63,221 bases of DNA, from positions 1 to 63,221 of the forward strand of contig NZ_MTAZ01000025.1 in assembly GCF_002150785.1 (NCBI RefSeq), given 5' to 3'. The DNA is from Arenibacter amylolyticus (GTDB lineage: Bacteria > Bacteroidota > Bacteroidia > Flavobacteriales > Flavobacteriaceae). Below the pieces are notes generated by a model. It saw only the letters and a list, made by a program, of their open reading frames with translations, had not been told where the DNA came from and ran no database searches. The position numbers and the translations under genes were made by a program. This document shows, one piece after another, positions 25,279-34,858 of this stretch. The stretch's first letter is position 1. The number at the start of each line of letters is the position of its first letter.

Positions 25279-27405
25279 ATGAATTTGATCTCCTATATTA
25301 CCAAACACACTCAATTACCCATTAAAAGCGTGGAAAACACGGTTGGCTTATTGAATGAGGACTGTACCGTCCCCTTTATTTCCCGGTACCGTAAGGAAAG
25401 AACAGGGAATTTGGACGAAGTACAGGTAGGTGAGATCGTACAATACAAAGCGCAGTTTGAAGCCTTGGAAAAAAGAAAGGCGGCCATTCTAAAATCTATT
25501 GAGGAGCAAGGTTCCCTTTCCAAGGATTTGGAACAAAACATTAAAAAAGCAGAAGACCTAGTTACCCTAGAAGACCTCTACCTCCCCTTTAAGAAAAAGC
25601 GGAAGACCAAGGCGGAGACAGCCATAAAAAATGGATTGGAGCCTTTGGCAAAAATCATGATGGCACAGCGGTCCGATGAATTGGAGTATGAGGCCTCCAA
25701 ATACCTCAGCGATACCGTTCCCTCGGAAGACGAGGCGCTGGAAGGGGCGCGCCATATCATTGCTGAATGGATTAACGAACGTACCGATATTAGAAATTTG
25801 CTTAGGAACCAATTGGAACGGCATGCACAACTTACCACGAAGGTAATATCCACCAAGAAAGAAGACGAAAAAGCACAGAAATACAGGGATTATTTTGATT
25901 GGAGCGAATCATTAAACCGATGTCCGTCTCACCGACTTTTGGCCATACTGCGCGCAGAGAATGAAGGTATTATACGCGTAAAAATAGACATAGACCACGA
26001 TAGGGCCATCTCTAACATAGCCAACAGAATTATACGCTCTAATAACGCTTGCACCCCACAACTTCAATTAGCTATAGAAGATTCGTACAAGCGATTATTA
26101 TACCCCTCCCTTTCCAAAGAAACCCTTAAAGTTGCCAAAACCAAAGCCGATGAAGCTGCTATCCTGGTGTTTTCCAAAAACTTAAGGCAACTACTGCTTG
26201 GATCCCCTTTGGGTGAAAAAAGGATATTGGCCATAGACCCAGGATTTAGAACTGGCTGTAAGGTGGTGTGCCTTAGTGCCCAAGGAGAATTGGAACACAA
26301 CGAAACCATTTATCCCCATGCTCCAAAAAATGACAGCATTGGTGCCATAAAAAAAATAAGCTCCTTGGCAGATGCCTACAAAATAGAAGCCATTGCCATT
26401 GGCAATGGAACCGCCTCTAGGGAAACAGAGCAACTAATAAAACGAATTCAGTTTAAAAACAACATAGAAGTATTTGTGGTTAGCGAAGCGGGTGCCTCCA
26501 TTTATTCTGCCTCAAAAATTGCTAGGGACGAATTCCCTAATTATGATGTTACCGTACGTGGGGCGGTATCTATTGGCCGCCGCCTAGGTGATCCCTTAGC
26601 AGAATTAGTAAAAATAGATCCAAAGTCTATTGGCGTTGGCCAATACCAACACGACGTGGACCAAACCCTATTAAAAGACTCCTTGGACATGGTAGTAGAA
26701 AGCTGTGTGAATACCGTTGGGGTTAATATAAACACCGCCAGTGTTCCCCTACTGAGCTATGTATCCGGTATAGGACCAAAGCTAGCAGAAAACATTGTGG
26801 CGTATCGCAATGAAAATGGCCCGTTCACAAGTAGGTCTGAGATAAAAAAAGTACCCCGATTAGGACCAAAAGCCTTTGAACAAGGAGCTGCTTTTTTACG
26901 GATTAAAAAAGCAAAAAACCCCTTGGACGATTCTGCAGTACACCCAGAGAGCTATTCCATAGTGAAGCAAATGGTGAAAGACCAAAATATTGCCCTTACA
27001 GATATTATTGGCAATAAAGAAGTCATTAAAAAAATTGATCTACAAAAATACTGTACGGATACAGTAGGCTTACCCACCTTGGAAGATATTATTAAGGAAT
27101 TGGAGAAGCCTGGCCTAGACGTTCGTGAAAAAGCAAAGGTTTTCACCTTTGACCAAAACATACGGAGCATCTCCGATCTTAGAGAGGGGCAACTACTCCC
27201 CGGAATTGTAAACAATATCACCAACTTTGGTTGCTTTGTAGATATTGGAATTAAAGAGAGCGGATTAATCCATATCTCTAATCTTTCGGACAGTTTTGTA
27301 AAGGATGTTAACGAACATGTAAGCCTGCACCAACAAATAATAGTGAAGGTACTGGAGGTAGATATCCCTAGAAAACGCATCCAATTGGCCTTGCACAAAA
27401 AGTAG
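25279..27405 (+). CDS. tex: Tex family transcription accessory / S1 RNA-binding protein
   Basis: 708 residues. The order is the Tex N-terminal helical domain (FISRYRKERTGNLDE), a YqgF/RuvC-like domain (ILAIDPGFRTGCKVV, IAIGNGTASRETE), tandem helix-hairpin-helix motifs (VSGIGPKLAENIVAYRNENGPF) and a C-terminal S1 domain (GIVNNITNFGCFVDIG). Tex is a conserved nucleic-acid-binding factor linked to transcription and toxin expression in several bacteria. Length and motif set are normal. No operon partners are evident. Confidence 0.95.
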   Translation: MNLISYITKHTQLPIKSVENTVGLLNEDCTVPFISRYRKERTGNLDEVQVGEIVQYKAQFEALEKRKAAILKSIEEQGSLSKDLEQNIKKAEDLVTLEDLYLPFKKKRKTKAETAIKNGLEPLAKIMMAQRSDELEYEASKYLSDTVPSEDEALEGARHIIAEWINERTDIRNLLRNQLERHAQLTTKVISTKKEDEKAQKYRDYFDWSESLNRCPSHRLLAILRAENEGIIRVKIDIDHDRAISNIANRIIRSNNACTPQLQLAIEDSYKRLLYPSLSKETLKVAKTKADEAAILVFSKNLRQLLLGSPLGEKRILAIDPGFRTGCKVVCLSAQGELEHNETIYPHAPKNDSIGAIKKISSLADAYKIEAIAIGNGTASRETEQLIKRIQFKNNIEVFVVSEAGASIYSASKIARDEFPNYDVTVRGAVSIGRRLGDPLAELVKIDPKSIGVGQYQHDVDQTLLKDSLDMVVESCVNTVGVNINTASVPLLSYVSGIGPKLAENIVAYRNENGPFTSRSEIKKVPRLGPKAFEQGAAFLRIKKAKNPLDDSAVHPESYSIVKQMVKDQNIALTDIIGNKEVIKKIDLQKYCTDTVGLPTLEDIIKELEKPGLDVREKAKVFTFDQNIRSISDLREGQLLPGIVNNITNFGCFVDIGIKESGLIHISNLSDSFVKDVNEHVSLHQQIIVKVLEVDIPRKRIQLALHKK

Positions 27406-27582
27406 ATATCCCCATATTTCACTATCATAATAAGGAGTTGGGAGGCCAAGCCACCGCAAGATCAATACCTTGCAAACACCTCTTCTTTAAACTGAATGTC
27501 AGACAATTGGCCCCTGCAGTTTGCTATCCATCATAGGTATCAACTTTAACATTTTATCTTATTTAGATTCATTTAAAATAAA

Positions 27583-27590
27583 TACTTTTG
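27583..27590 (+). promoter_or_regulatory. Candidate -7 box for the small Cys/Lys-rich gene
   Basis: TACTTTTG matches TAnnTTTG and lies 22 bp before the GTG start at 27612, implying a very short leader. No good -33 TTTG is seen at the standard distance. Confidence 0.45.
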
Positions 27591-27611
27591 CCATGGTAAT
27601 ACAGAACTACT

Positions 27612-27824
27612 GTGGGTAAAAAGAAAAAAGAAGACAAAAAAAAAGACGACAAGAAGAAGCATAAGAAGCTGAAAAAAGCGGCTAAAAAGGAGCAGAAAAA
27701 ACTCCTTAAAGCATTGGCTCCTCCTGGTTGTAAGACTAAATGCTGTGAAAAGTATCTAAAATCCGAATCCAAACGATGCAAACGCTGCCCATGTTTTGAT
27801 TTGATGGATAAAAAGGTGGCGTAA
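27612..27824 (+). CDS. Small Lys-rich protein with a Cys cluster
   Basis: 70 residues from a GTG start; an ATG at 27593 is closed by a stop after eight codons. The first 30 residues are almost all Lys, Asp and Glu. The rest holds seven Cys in the pattern CKTKCC...CKRCPCF, which suggests a metal site. The highly basic N-terminus could bind nucleic acid or ribosomes. I recognise no named family. A consensus -7 box stands just upstream, supporting a real, separately transcribed gene. Confidence 0.65.
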   Translation: MGKKKKEDKKKDDKKKHKKLKKAAKKEQKKLLKALAPPGCKTKCCEKYLKSESKRCKRCPCFDLMDKKVA

Positions 27825-27841
27825 ACACCTGAACTGTAATA

Positions 27842-27931
27842 GCTACGATTTCGTCTGACAGTTTTAAGGATTAATATTTGTTGTTTTCACTCTTTAAATA
27901 TAATTCTTAACTGTCAGATTTTATCGTGGTT
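27842..27931. repeat. Long imperfect inverted repeat
   Basis: Arms of about 28-30 bp (27842-27871 and 27901-27931) share CTGACAGT and flanking bases as reverse complements, with a 29-bp AT-rich centre. It follows the small Cys-rich gene. It could fold into a long hairpin in RNA, or be a small non-autonomous mobile element. Confidence 0.6.
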
Positions 27932-28067
27932 ACTTCACCGAACCATTCTCCCTTTTTCCGATGACATTTTCGCTCCCTTGAAGAGGGTTCTAAGTGTAAC
28001 CGCTACGCTACCATATAGCTGTGGTTTTATACCTCGTTCATTACTAACAAGATAACTTACGTAATAC

Positions 28068-28102
28068 ATAAAGACCTGTTGCTACAAACAACAGGACTTT
28101 AT
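28068..28102. terminator. Hairpin downstream of ssb
   Basis: Stem ATAAAG-A-CCTGTTG pairs with CAACAGG-A-CTTTAT (13 bp around one A/A mismatch, 7-nt loop). It is placed 18 bp past the ssb stop on the minus strand. No long T run follows, so termination is only probable. Confidence 0.5.
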
Positions 28103-28120
28103 CTTATAAATAAGCCTACC

Positions 28121-28453
28121 TTATTTCCCCAACATCAGAAGCTCGTTACATCGTATTTCCGTAACATAACGCTTCTCTCCCTCTTTGGTTTCATAGCTTT
28201 TTGTGGTAAGCTTTCCCTCTATGGCCACTTCCTTGCCTTTGTTTAAATAACTTTCCACAATCTCTGCGGTTTTACCCCAGGCCACCACATTATGCCACTG
28301 GGTATCGGTTACCTTCTCCCCTTTGGAATTCTTATAAATCTCATTAGTGGCGATGGAGAACTTGGCCAGTTTGCCACCTCCATCCAAATTAATAATCTCT
28401 GGGTCGTTCCCCAAGTTTCCAATCAACTGTACTTTGTTTCTAAGTGCGTTCAT
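28121..28453 (-). CDS. ssb: Single-stranded DNA-binding protein, short form
   Basis: 110 residues from the ATG at 28453 (NALRNKVQLIGNLGNDPEI). The upstream in-frame ATG at 28498 would add 15 atypical residues. The OB-fold shows FSIATNEIYKN, VTDTQWHNVVAWGKTAEI, LNKGKEVAIEGKL and the last strand YVTEIRCNELLML. The chain ends there: the flexible linker and the acidic C-terminal tip that recruits repair proteins in standard SSBs are missing. It is thus a short or secondary SSB; the main one is presumably elsewhere. Confidence 0.9.
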   Translation of the reverse strand: MNALRNKVQLIGNLGNDPEIINLDGGGKLAKFSIATNEIYKNSKGEKVTDTQWHNVVAWGKTAEIVESYLNKGKEVAIEGKLTTKSYETKEGEKRYVTEIRCNELLMLGK

Positions 28454-28949
28454 AATAAAAAGATTTAATGTTAAACAGTTAAGATTTTTTGATACCACAA
28501 ACCTAATCCCAGAAGCAAGGGCTAGTCGGTTGATAACTACTTAATTTCGCTTGTAAACATTTGTAGTCGTTTACACGTATCTATAAAATCCTAAATCAGC
28601 CTAGCGCCTAGAGGAGATTTCCTCTGTCTCTTCTCCACACTCACTCCTTGTTTGTATAATCCATCAAACTATATGTATCCCCTAATTACAAGCTCCTTGG
28701 GGGCTAATTATATCTTTAATAATTAGTATCTTGCCCCTTGTTGAATTTTCATCAACCAACTTAAAATACCAGTGGAACGACTAATAAAAGAATGTCAACA
28801 TCAGTTGCATCAATTAAAAATAGAATTATAGATAAAAGAAGCAGGTTCAGTGTCAGCATACCATTGGCATCACTTACTCATTACATTGCTTTGTTTATTA
28901 ATTCATAAAAAAACGGAACTCCAAACCTTTAAATTCAAAATAAATACGC
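28454..28949. other. 496-bp intergenic region with two palindromes, no gene seen
   Basis: It holds the perfect inverted repeat TGTAAAC-N9-GTTTACA (28553-28575), about 100 bp upstream of ssb and a candidate operator. It also holds CTAATTAT-N7-ATAATTAG (28704-28726). The rest is AT-rich with no supported reading frame; promoters for ssb (minus) and the M60 peptidase (plus) must lie here. Confidence 0.5.
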
Positions 28950-30560
28950 ATGAAAAAACATTTCATTTCCCTTCTCTTTTGTTCCATTTTTATTGCAGGC
29001 TATAGTCAATCTGCTACAGAAATAGCCTCCATCTACCAGGACCTCTCGGTATTTGAAACGCCCATGGCCCTTTCCCTCAGGAAAAAGGTGAAGAAAAAGG
29101 ATATAGCCAACATAAAGAACAAGCAGTTACGGGAAGTGGCTACTGCCCTAAATGCCAATTCCTACGATTCTAATTTTAGAATGGCCCAGTATAAAGCATA
29201 TCTCTCCCCTAAAGTCTTAGGTCAGCAACTAATGATTGGGGATGGCTACAGCAAGTATGAAAATATAACGGGCATCTATCTACCTATTGGGGAACACCTT
29301 GTGCTGGCAGACGGCATTGAAAACAACACCGAGGTTAGTGTAGTAGTTGTAAACTGGAACCGCAGAGCCCCAGAAGGTATAGACCCCACCAAGGATCCCG
29401 CAGGATGGGGAATCCAAAAGAAAAAATTTAAATTACAAAACGGTGTTAACCTAATTACTATTGCCGACTTTGATGGATTGGCCTATATCGATTATTTTTC
29501 TGAACAACCCGAAAAAGAGCCTACCATCCAAGTACACTTCCCAGCTGCTGCGGTGAACGGTTATTTTGATAGCGCCACTGATACGGATACTGATTGGAAT
29601 TCCCTGGTAGATAATGCCATTTACCCTATTGTGGATGCACGGGGAAAGCACATCCAAATTGCCTACCCTGCAGAAGCTATTAAAAAGTATGCTTACAACA
29701 GGGGCTTGGAGTTAATCAATAATTACGACACCCTGGTGTATAGACAACACCGACTCTTGGGGCTGATTAAATACAATAAGGTTCCCAAAAATAGAATTCT
29801 AGCACGTGTAAACTATAATTACTATATGTTTAGGGATAAGGACGGCGTGGCCTATATGGGGACAGATCCTGGAAACGCCATGTCCATGGTGGTAGATCCG
29901 AGTAGCGTAATTAAAGGTGATCCCTGCTGGGGCTTTAGTCATGAAGTAGGTCACGTACACCAAGTACGTCCGCATTTTAATTGGGGCGGACTTGGGGAAG
30001 TGAGTAACAACGTATTCTCTCTCTATGTCACTACCTCCTTTGGGAATAAAAGTAGGATTTCTGCTCAAAACAATTATTCAAAGGCAAGGGAAAGCATTAT
30101 TGACGGTAAAATAAGTTACCTCCAGGATGGGGATGTGTTTAACCGAGTAGTTCCCTTTTGGCAACTACAATTGTACTTCTCGGGCATTGGGGAAAATCCC
30201 GATTTTTATCCAGACCTTTTTGAAGCATTCCGCCAACAAGGTGAGGAAAGTAGACAAAAAAGCAGCAATCCTCGGCATTCTGGTGGTTGGGGAGACCGTG
30301 GTAACAATCCCGCCAAATACCAGCTCAACTTTGTTAAAACAGCCTCGGAAGTGAGCAGAACAGACCTGACCGAATTCTTTGACAAATACGGTTTTTTCCA
30401 TGTGGGCGAGTTTGATTATAATGACTATGGAAACTATAGCTATAAGATGACCCAAGAAATGGTAGACGAATGCAAGGCAGCCATCAAAGCCATGAACCTC
30501 CCAAAGCCCAAAATAGATATTAGCACCCTAGAAGATGTACAACCCCAAGAGGTTCCGTAA
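28950..30560 (+). CDS. Secreted M60-family (enhancin-like) metallopeptidase
   Basis: 536 residues with a signal peptide (ending IAGYSQS). The middle part holds the zinc site HEVGH near residue 331, with a downstream Glu in GGLGEVSNN, fitting the M60 pattern HExxH-x(8-24)-E. The preceding WNRRAPEG and PAAAVNGYF segments match the beta domain before M60 catalytic domains. Relatives cleave heavily glycosylated proteins such as mucins. In a marine bacterium this may serve polysaccharide- or glycoprotein-rich food. It has no sorting domain, so it is periplasmic or released otherwise. It is followed by a clear terminator. Confidence 0.88.
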   Translation: MKKHFISLLFCSIFIAGYSQSATEIASIYQDLSVFETPMALSLRKKVKKKDIANIKNKQLREVATALNANSYDSNFRMAQYKAYLSPKVLGQQLMIGDGYSKYENITGIYLPIGEHLVLADGIENNTEVSVVVVNWNRRAPEGIDPTKDPAGWGIQKKKFKLQNGVNLITIADFDGLAYIDYFSEQPEKEPTIQVHFPAAAVNGYFDSATDTDTDWNSLVDNAIYPIVDARGKHIQIAYPAEAIKKYAYNRGLELINNYDTLVYRQHRLLGLIKYNKVPKNRILARVNYNYYMFRDKDGVAYMGTDPGNAMSMVVDPSSVIKGDPCWGFSHEVGHVHQVRPHFNWGGLGEVSNNVFSLYVTTSFGNKSRISAQNNYSKARESIIDGKISYLQDGDVFNRVVPFWQLQLYFSGIGENPDFYPDLFEAFRQQGEESRQKSSNPRHSGGWGDRGNNPAKYQLNFVKTASEVSRTDLTEFFDKYGFFHVGEFDYNDYGNYSYKMTQEMVDECKAAIKAMNLPKPKIDISTLEDVQPQEVP

Positions 30561-30590
30561 GGAAAAGGATTTTCTAATAATTAAAACCCT

Positions 30591-30630
30591 AAAAAAGTTG
30601 GTCCCCTTACCGGGGCGGCCAACTTTTTTT
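30591..30630 (+). terminator. Intrinsic terminator after the M60 peptidase gene
   Basis: Stem AAAAAAGTTGG / CCAACTTTTTTT with an inner CCCC/GGGG pairing, followed by a T run, starts 30 bp past the stop codon. Confidence 0.9.
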
Positions 30631-30778
30631 ATTTTAAATAGGTTATACGGAAATGGTAAAACAGAAAACTCGTACGAATGCCATAACTTTGTAAGAAAGG
30701 CAAGGCATAACATTCCTAACAACCCCCACTACCTTAATAGGCAACACACGCTACAACATTAAATTAAGCTTATCTGTA

Positions 30779-31351
30779 ATGAACAATCCCTTTATAGTAG
30801 ACCAATCCTTCAAAAATGTAGATTTCACCATAAACAAACTACCGAAAGGCGAGTACGAGCACTGTGTGTTTGATTCTTGTACCTTTTCCAAGGCCAGCCT
30901 TGCCAATATTTCCTTTATGGAAAGCACCTTTATAGCCTGCGACCTCAGTAATGTAGACCTTAAAAACACCACTTTAAAGGAAACCGAATTTGAACATTGT
31001 AAAATGCTAGGAGTCAACTTTGACGCCTGTAACCCATTTTTACTCTCGTTTCAATTTGTGGGCTGCAACCTTAACCTGTCCTCCTTTTACGGCTTAAGCA
31101 TCAGGCAAACTATATTTAGAGATTGTATGCTGCATCAGGCCGATTTTACAAATGCCGATCTCTCCAATGCACAATTTGATAAGTGCGACCTTCAGAATGC
31201 TATTTTTATGAATTCGGTCTTATTAAAAACCGATTTCCGTTCTACTATCCATATTAACATCGACCCAGAAAACAACAAACTAAAAAAGGCTAAGTTTTCA
31301 AGAGAAGGTGCATTGGGTCTCTTAACTAAATACGATTTGGATATTAGCTAG
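30779..31351 (+). CDS. Pentapeptide-repeat protein
   Basis: 190 residues built of A(D/N)Lxx-type five-residue repeats, for example FTNADLSNAQFDKCDLQNAIF, which form a right-handed quadrilateral beta helix. No signal or membrane segment. Family members include DNA-gyrase-protecting Qnr-like proteins, but most are of unknown role; nothing here specifically points to quinolone resistance. It seems to be a single gene. Confidence 0.9.
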   Translation: MNNPFIVDQSFKNVDFTINKLPKGEYEHCVFDSCTFSKASLANISFMESTFIACDLSNVDLKNTTLKETEFEHCKMLGVNFDACNPFLLSFQFVGCNLNLSSFYGLSIRQTIFRDCMLHQADFTNADLSNAQFDKCDLQNAIFMNSVLLKTDFRSTIHINIDPENNKLKKAKFSREGALGLLTKYDLDIS

Positions 31352-31478
31352 GCAAACACCCTTCATTTAGGAGTACCAACCCTCTATGCTGCATTTTCAC
31401 TATATTGGGATAGCGATTTGGAAATTCAACCACAAAAAACAACCAAAACCAACCCTCCTAACTTTTAAATAGTGGCAA

Positions 31479-31829
31479 ATGGAAAAAAAATGTCTGGAAT
31501 GCGGGGAGAAAATAGTAGGACGCATCGATAAAAAGTACTGTTCGGACTACTGCAGGAATTCCTACAACAACAAACTAAACAAGGACAGTAAAAATTTGGT
31601 GCGTAATATTAATAACCGCTTGCGTAAGAACTATAGGATATTGGACAGTTTTCCCCTTAAAGACGGAAAAACCAAGACTACAAAAACCCGCCTAATGGAT
31701 AAGGGGTTCGATTTTGAATACCTAACCAACCTGTACACCACCAAAAAAGGAACTACGTACTATTTTGTATACGACTTGGGCTACCTGCCTTTGGACAATG
31801 ATTATTATATGATTGTAAAACGCGAATAA
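31479..31829 (+). CDS. Small protein with N-terminal zinc ribbon
   Basis: 116 residues. The first 25 carry CLECGEKIVGRIDKKYCSDYCR, a CxxC...CxxxC zinc-binding knuckle of the treble-clef or DUF2116-like kind. A basic helical middle part and a C-terminal beta region (YYFVYDLGYLPLDNDYYMIV) follow. Proteins like this are frequent and uncharacterised in Flavobacteriia. Nucleic acid binding is plausible from the zinc knuckle and positive charge. Confidence 0.8.
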   Translation: MEKKCLECGEKIVGRIDKKYCSDYCRNSYNNKLNKDSKNLVRNINNRLRKNYRILDSFPLKDGKTKTTKTRLMDKGFDFEYLTNLYTTKKGTTYYFVYDLGYLPLDNDYYMIVKRE

Positions 31830-31912
31830 CACTCCCCTCTAGCATCTTGGAAGTAGCAACAATAGGAACCGTTTACCAACTCCAATTTCCCCGTAAACAA
31901 AAACTGCACGTT

Positions 31913-32380
31913 CTAATATTTCCAATTTTGCCCGCTTAGCCTCAAAGCAGCGATCACTATATCTTTTCTACTTATCTGCCCCACTAGCCTATTGTTTTCC
32001 ATTACCGGCAACCTCCTTCTATTGTGTGCCACAAAAATTCCGGCAGCGTCAAAAATGGTGGTGTCATGGGCAATAGTCTCCACGTTCTTGCTCATAAATC
32101 GCTCTACCCTTTTATCCATAATCGGTTGATTAAAATAACGGCTTTCCGAGATTTCCTTCATACAATCGGCCTCAGAAATAATACCCACCAAGCAGCCGTC
32201 CTTATCAATTACAGGTCCCCCAGAAATATGGTGTTTGGCAAAATCCTCCATGACCTCTAAGATGGATTGATCTGGTGAAAAAGTCACCAATTTTTTAGAC
32301 ATATAATCCGCTACCAAAATAGGAGCCTCAAATGCCTGTTTTACAGGTCTCCGGACCCCTTGAAAGTTCTTTATAGCCAT
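31913..32380 (-). CDS. CBS-domain pair protein
   Basis: 155 residues with two CBS motifs: YMSKKLVTFSPDQSILEVMEDFAKHHISGGPVIDKDGCLVGIISEADCM and FMSKNVETIAHDTTIFDAAGIFVAHNRRRLPVM, here in pieces of the chain 28-80 and 95-145. Such pairs usually bind adenine nucleotides and regulate an enzyme or channel. It stands alone, so the partner is unknown. No membrane segments. Confidence 0.9.
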   Translation of the reverse strand: MAIKNFQGVRRPVKQAFEAPILVADYMSKKLVTFSPDQSILEVMEDFAKHHISGGPVIDKDGCLVGIISEADCMKEISESRYFNQPIMDKRVERFMSKNVETIAHDTTIFDAAGIFVAHNRRRLPVMENNRLVGQISRKDIVIAALRLSGQNWKY

Positions 32381-32569
32381 AATACAAAGTTTTAGGTTGA
32401 CATTAAATATAGCTTTTTAACGACAAATACACAACAAACAGGAAGATTCACCACGCTTACATCAATAAAATCAATATTTTACTGAGGATTACCCAATATA
32501 CACCCTTATACAAACAGCACACTTATTTAATGCGAAAAGAATTTCTTAATTTTAAGTTTTTCCAAACCC

Positions 32570-34858
32570 ATGATGAAAAGATTTCCAACCGTTATCCCCC
32601 TTCTACTTATTCTATTGGCCATTTACATTAGTTTTTGGTCTTCCATGCCCACCTATAAACCAGATATTGATTTGGACAAAACCCAATTTTCCACGGATAG
32701 GGCATTTATGCATGTAAAGAACATGTCCCAGGAACCGCATGCCGTTGGCTTCCCCGCTCATTCCGCAGTTAGGGAATACCTTATTTCCCAACTAGAGCAA
32801 CTTGGGCTAAACCCCATACTACAAACGGGATATACTGCAGGAGATTGGGCCAACTTTAGCAAGGTGACTAATATTATGGCGCGTATAGAAGGCAGCAATC
32901 CAGGAAATGCCCTCTTATTGCTATCGCATTATGACAGTAGTCCGCACTCCTCCTTAGGTGCCAGTGATGCTGCCAGTGGGGTAGCAACCCTTTTGGAGGG
33001 AGTAAGGGCCTACTTATCAGGTGAAAATCGCCCAAAGAATGACATTATTATTCTATTTACCGATGCGGAGGAACTGGGTCTAAACGGGGCCGATTTATTT
33101 GTTAATAACCACCCCTGGGCTAAGGAAGTGCGATTGGCCCTGAATTTTGAGTCGAGAGGCAGTGGCGGTCCCTCCTATATGTTGTTGGAAACCAACCAAG
33201 GCAACAGTTCCCTGATCGATGGCTTTATAGCTGCCAACCCCCATTACCCCGTTGCCAATTCCCTGGTATATAGTATTTATAAAATGCTCCCCAATGATAC
33301 CGACCTTACGGTCTTTAGGGAGGATGGGGATATAGATGGTTTTAATTTTGCTTTTATCGATGACCATTTCGATTATCATACCGCCAAAGATACTTATGAA
33401 AGGTTGGATGCCAATACGCTGGCACATCAAGGGGCTTATTTAATGCCACTCTTAAACTATTTTAGCCATGCCGATCTTACCCAACTTAAAAGTGAAAAAG
33501 ACCTAGTCTATTTTAATATTCCCTTCTTTAAATTAGTATCCTACCCCTTTAAATGGATATTTCCCATGCTTTTGGGAGGCATTATTTTATTTTTGATTTT
33601 ACTTACCCACGGATTTCGAAAAAAAATCCTGAAACTAAAGGAAATTGGGAAGGGGTTTGGTCCTATGCTCTTATCCCTGTTCATTAACGGTCTTATAGGA
33701 TATTTTGGATGGTCTTTAATCCTGAAAATTTACCCTCAGTACCAGGATATGCTTCATGGGTTCACCTATAATGGATATACCTACATTGCTGCCTTCGTTT
33801 TCCTTTCTATGGCAGTAAGCTTTTGGTGCTACCATCGATTTGGGAAAGCCAGCACCCCCAATCTCCTAATTGCCCCAGCCTTATTTTGGTTGTTTATCTG
33901 TGCACTCCTGGCCATTTACTTAAAAGGGGGAAGTTTCTTTTTAATCCCAGTATTGGCACTATTAGCCTCGCTATGGATCCTATTAGGGGAGAAATCGCCC
34001 AACCCCCTATGGTTCGTATTTTTGGCCTTACCTGCCCTTTGGATATTCTCTCCCCTTATTAAAATGTTTCCCGTAGGGCTAGGACTTAAAATGATAATTA
34101 CCTCAACGGTACTCACCACCCTTACCTTCTTTCTACTGCTACCTCTATTAGGGAATACCAAACCAAAACTTCAATTGGCCTCCCTCTTCTTCATTCTATT
34201 TATAGGTTTTATGGTGTCCGCCCATTTAAATTCTGATTTTAGTAAGGATACGGCCAAACCCACCAGCCTTGTCTACCTGTTGGATGCAGACAGCCAAACA
34301 GCACAATGGGCAACCTATGACCGGGTACTTTCTGGTTGGACCTCACAATATATTGGGGAACAAAAGGAAGTGCCTCCTTCAACCGATCACCAAAACCTCA
34401 GTAGTAAATATGGAACGGGCTTTCGTTTTGTAAGCAAAGCACCATTGAAAAATTTAGCACATCCGGAAATAACGGTTCTTAAGGATACCCTTGTTGGGAA
34501 CGAAAGAAGCATAGAGATTACATTTACGCCTAAAAGACAAATAAATAGGCTGGAGGTATTTACCAATGACATAGCCCTATCCAGAGCGGAGATCAATAGT
34601 ATTCCCTTATCCAATTTCTTTTTAGAAAATAGAAGGAGCAATAAATTGATTACGCATTACGTGAGCGATAACGATCCTACCAACCTAAAATTGTTCTTCC
34701 CAAAAGACAGCGAATTACAACTTACCTTCTATGAGGCATCCAATGATTTATTAGAGCATCCCAATTTTAGCGTCCCCCCTAGACCGGACCACCATATTCC
34801 GATGCCCTTTGTCTTAAACGATGCCATACTAATCACAAAAAAAATCCACTTTGAATAA
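32570..34858 (+). CDS. Membrane-bound M28 family aminopeptidase
   Basis: 762 residues. One N-terminal membrane helix comes first, then an M28 zinc peptidase domain (about 60-300). The two-zinc ligands show as SHYDSS, GASDAASG, TDAEELG and FDYHTAKDT. About eight further membrane helices (roughly 320-555) and a C-terminal beta-rich extracytoplasmic part follow. The layout resembles vacuolar membrane protease (Pff1)-like M28 proteins. It likely trims peptides at the periplasmic face. The stop overlaps the next gene by 8 nt. Confidence 0.9.
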   Translation: MMKRFPTVIPLLLILLAIYISFWSSMPTYKPDIDLDKTQFSTDRAFMHVKNMSQEPHAVGFPAHSAVREYLISQLEQLGLNPILQTGYTAGDWANFSKVTNIMARIEGSNPGNALLLLSHYDSSPHSSLGASDAASGVATLLEGVRAYLSGENRPKNDIIILFTDAEELGLNGADLFVNNHPWAKEVRLALNFESRGSGGPSYMLLETNQGNSSLIDGFIAANPHYPVANSLVYSIYKMLPNDTDLTVFREDGDIDGFNFAFIDDHFDYHTAKDTYERLDANTLAHQGAYLMPLLNYFSHADLTQLKSEKDLVYFNIPFFKLVSYPFKWIFPMLLGGIILFLILLTHGFRKKILKLKEIGKGFGPMLLSLFINGLIGYFGWSLILKIYPQYQDMLHGFTYNGYTYIAAFVFLSMAVSFWCYHRFGKASTPNLLIAPALFWLFICALLAIYLKGGSFFLIPVLALLASLWILLGEKSPNPLWFVFLALPALWIFSPLIKMFPVGLGLKMIITSTVLTTLTFFLLLPLLGNTKPKLQLASLFFILFIGFMVSAHLNSDFSKDTAKPTSLVYLLDADSQTAQWATYDRVLSGWTSQYIGEQKEVPPSTDHQNLSSKYGTGFRFVSKAPLKNLAHPEITVLKDTLVGNERSIEITFTPKRQINRLEVFTNDIALSRAEINSIPLSNFFLENRRSNKLITHYVSDNDPTNLKLFFPKDSELQLTFYEASNDLLEHPNFSVPPRPDHHIPMPFVLNDAILITKKIHFE

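Noticed and set aside
30779-31351. Qnr-type quinolone-resistance protein
   Set aside because: The pentapeptide helix is generic; no Qnr-specific loops seen.
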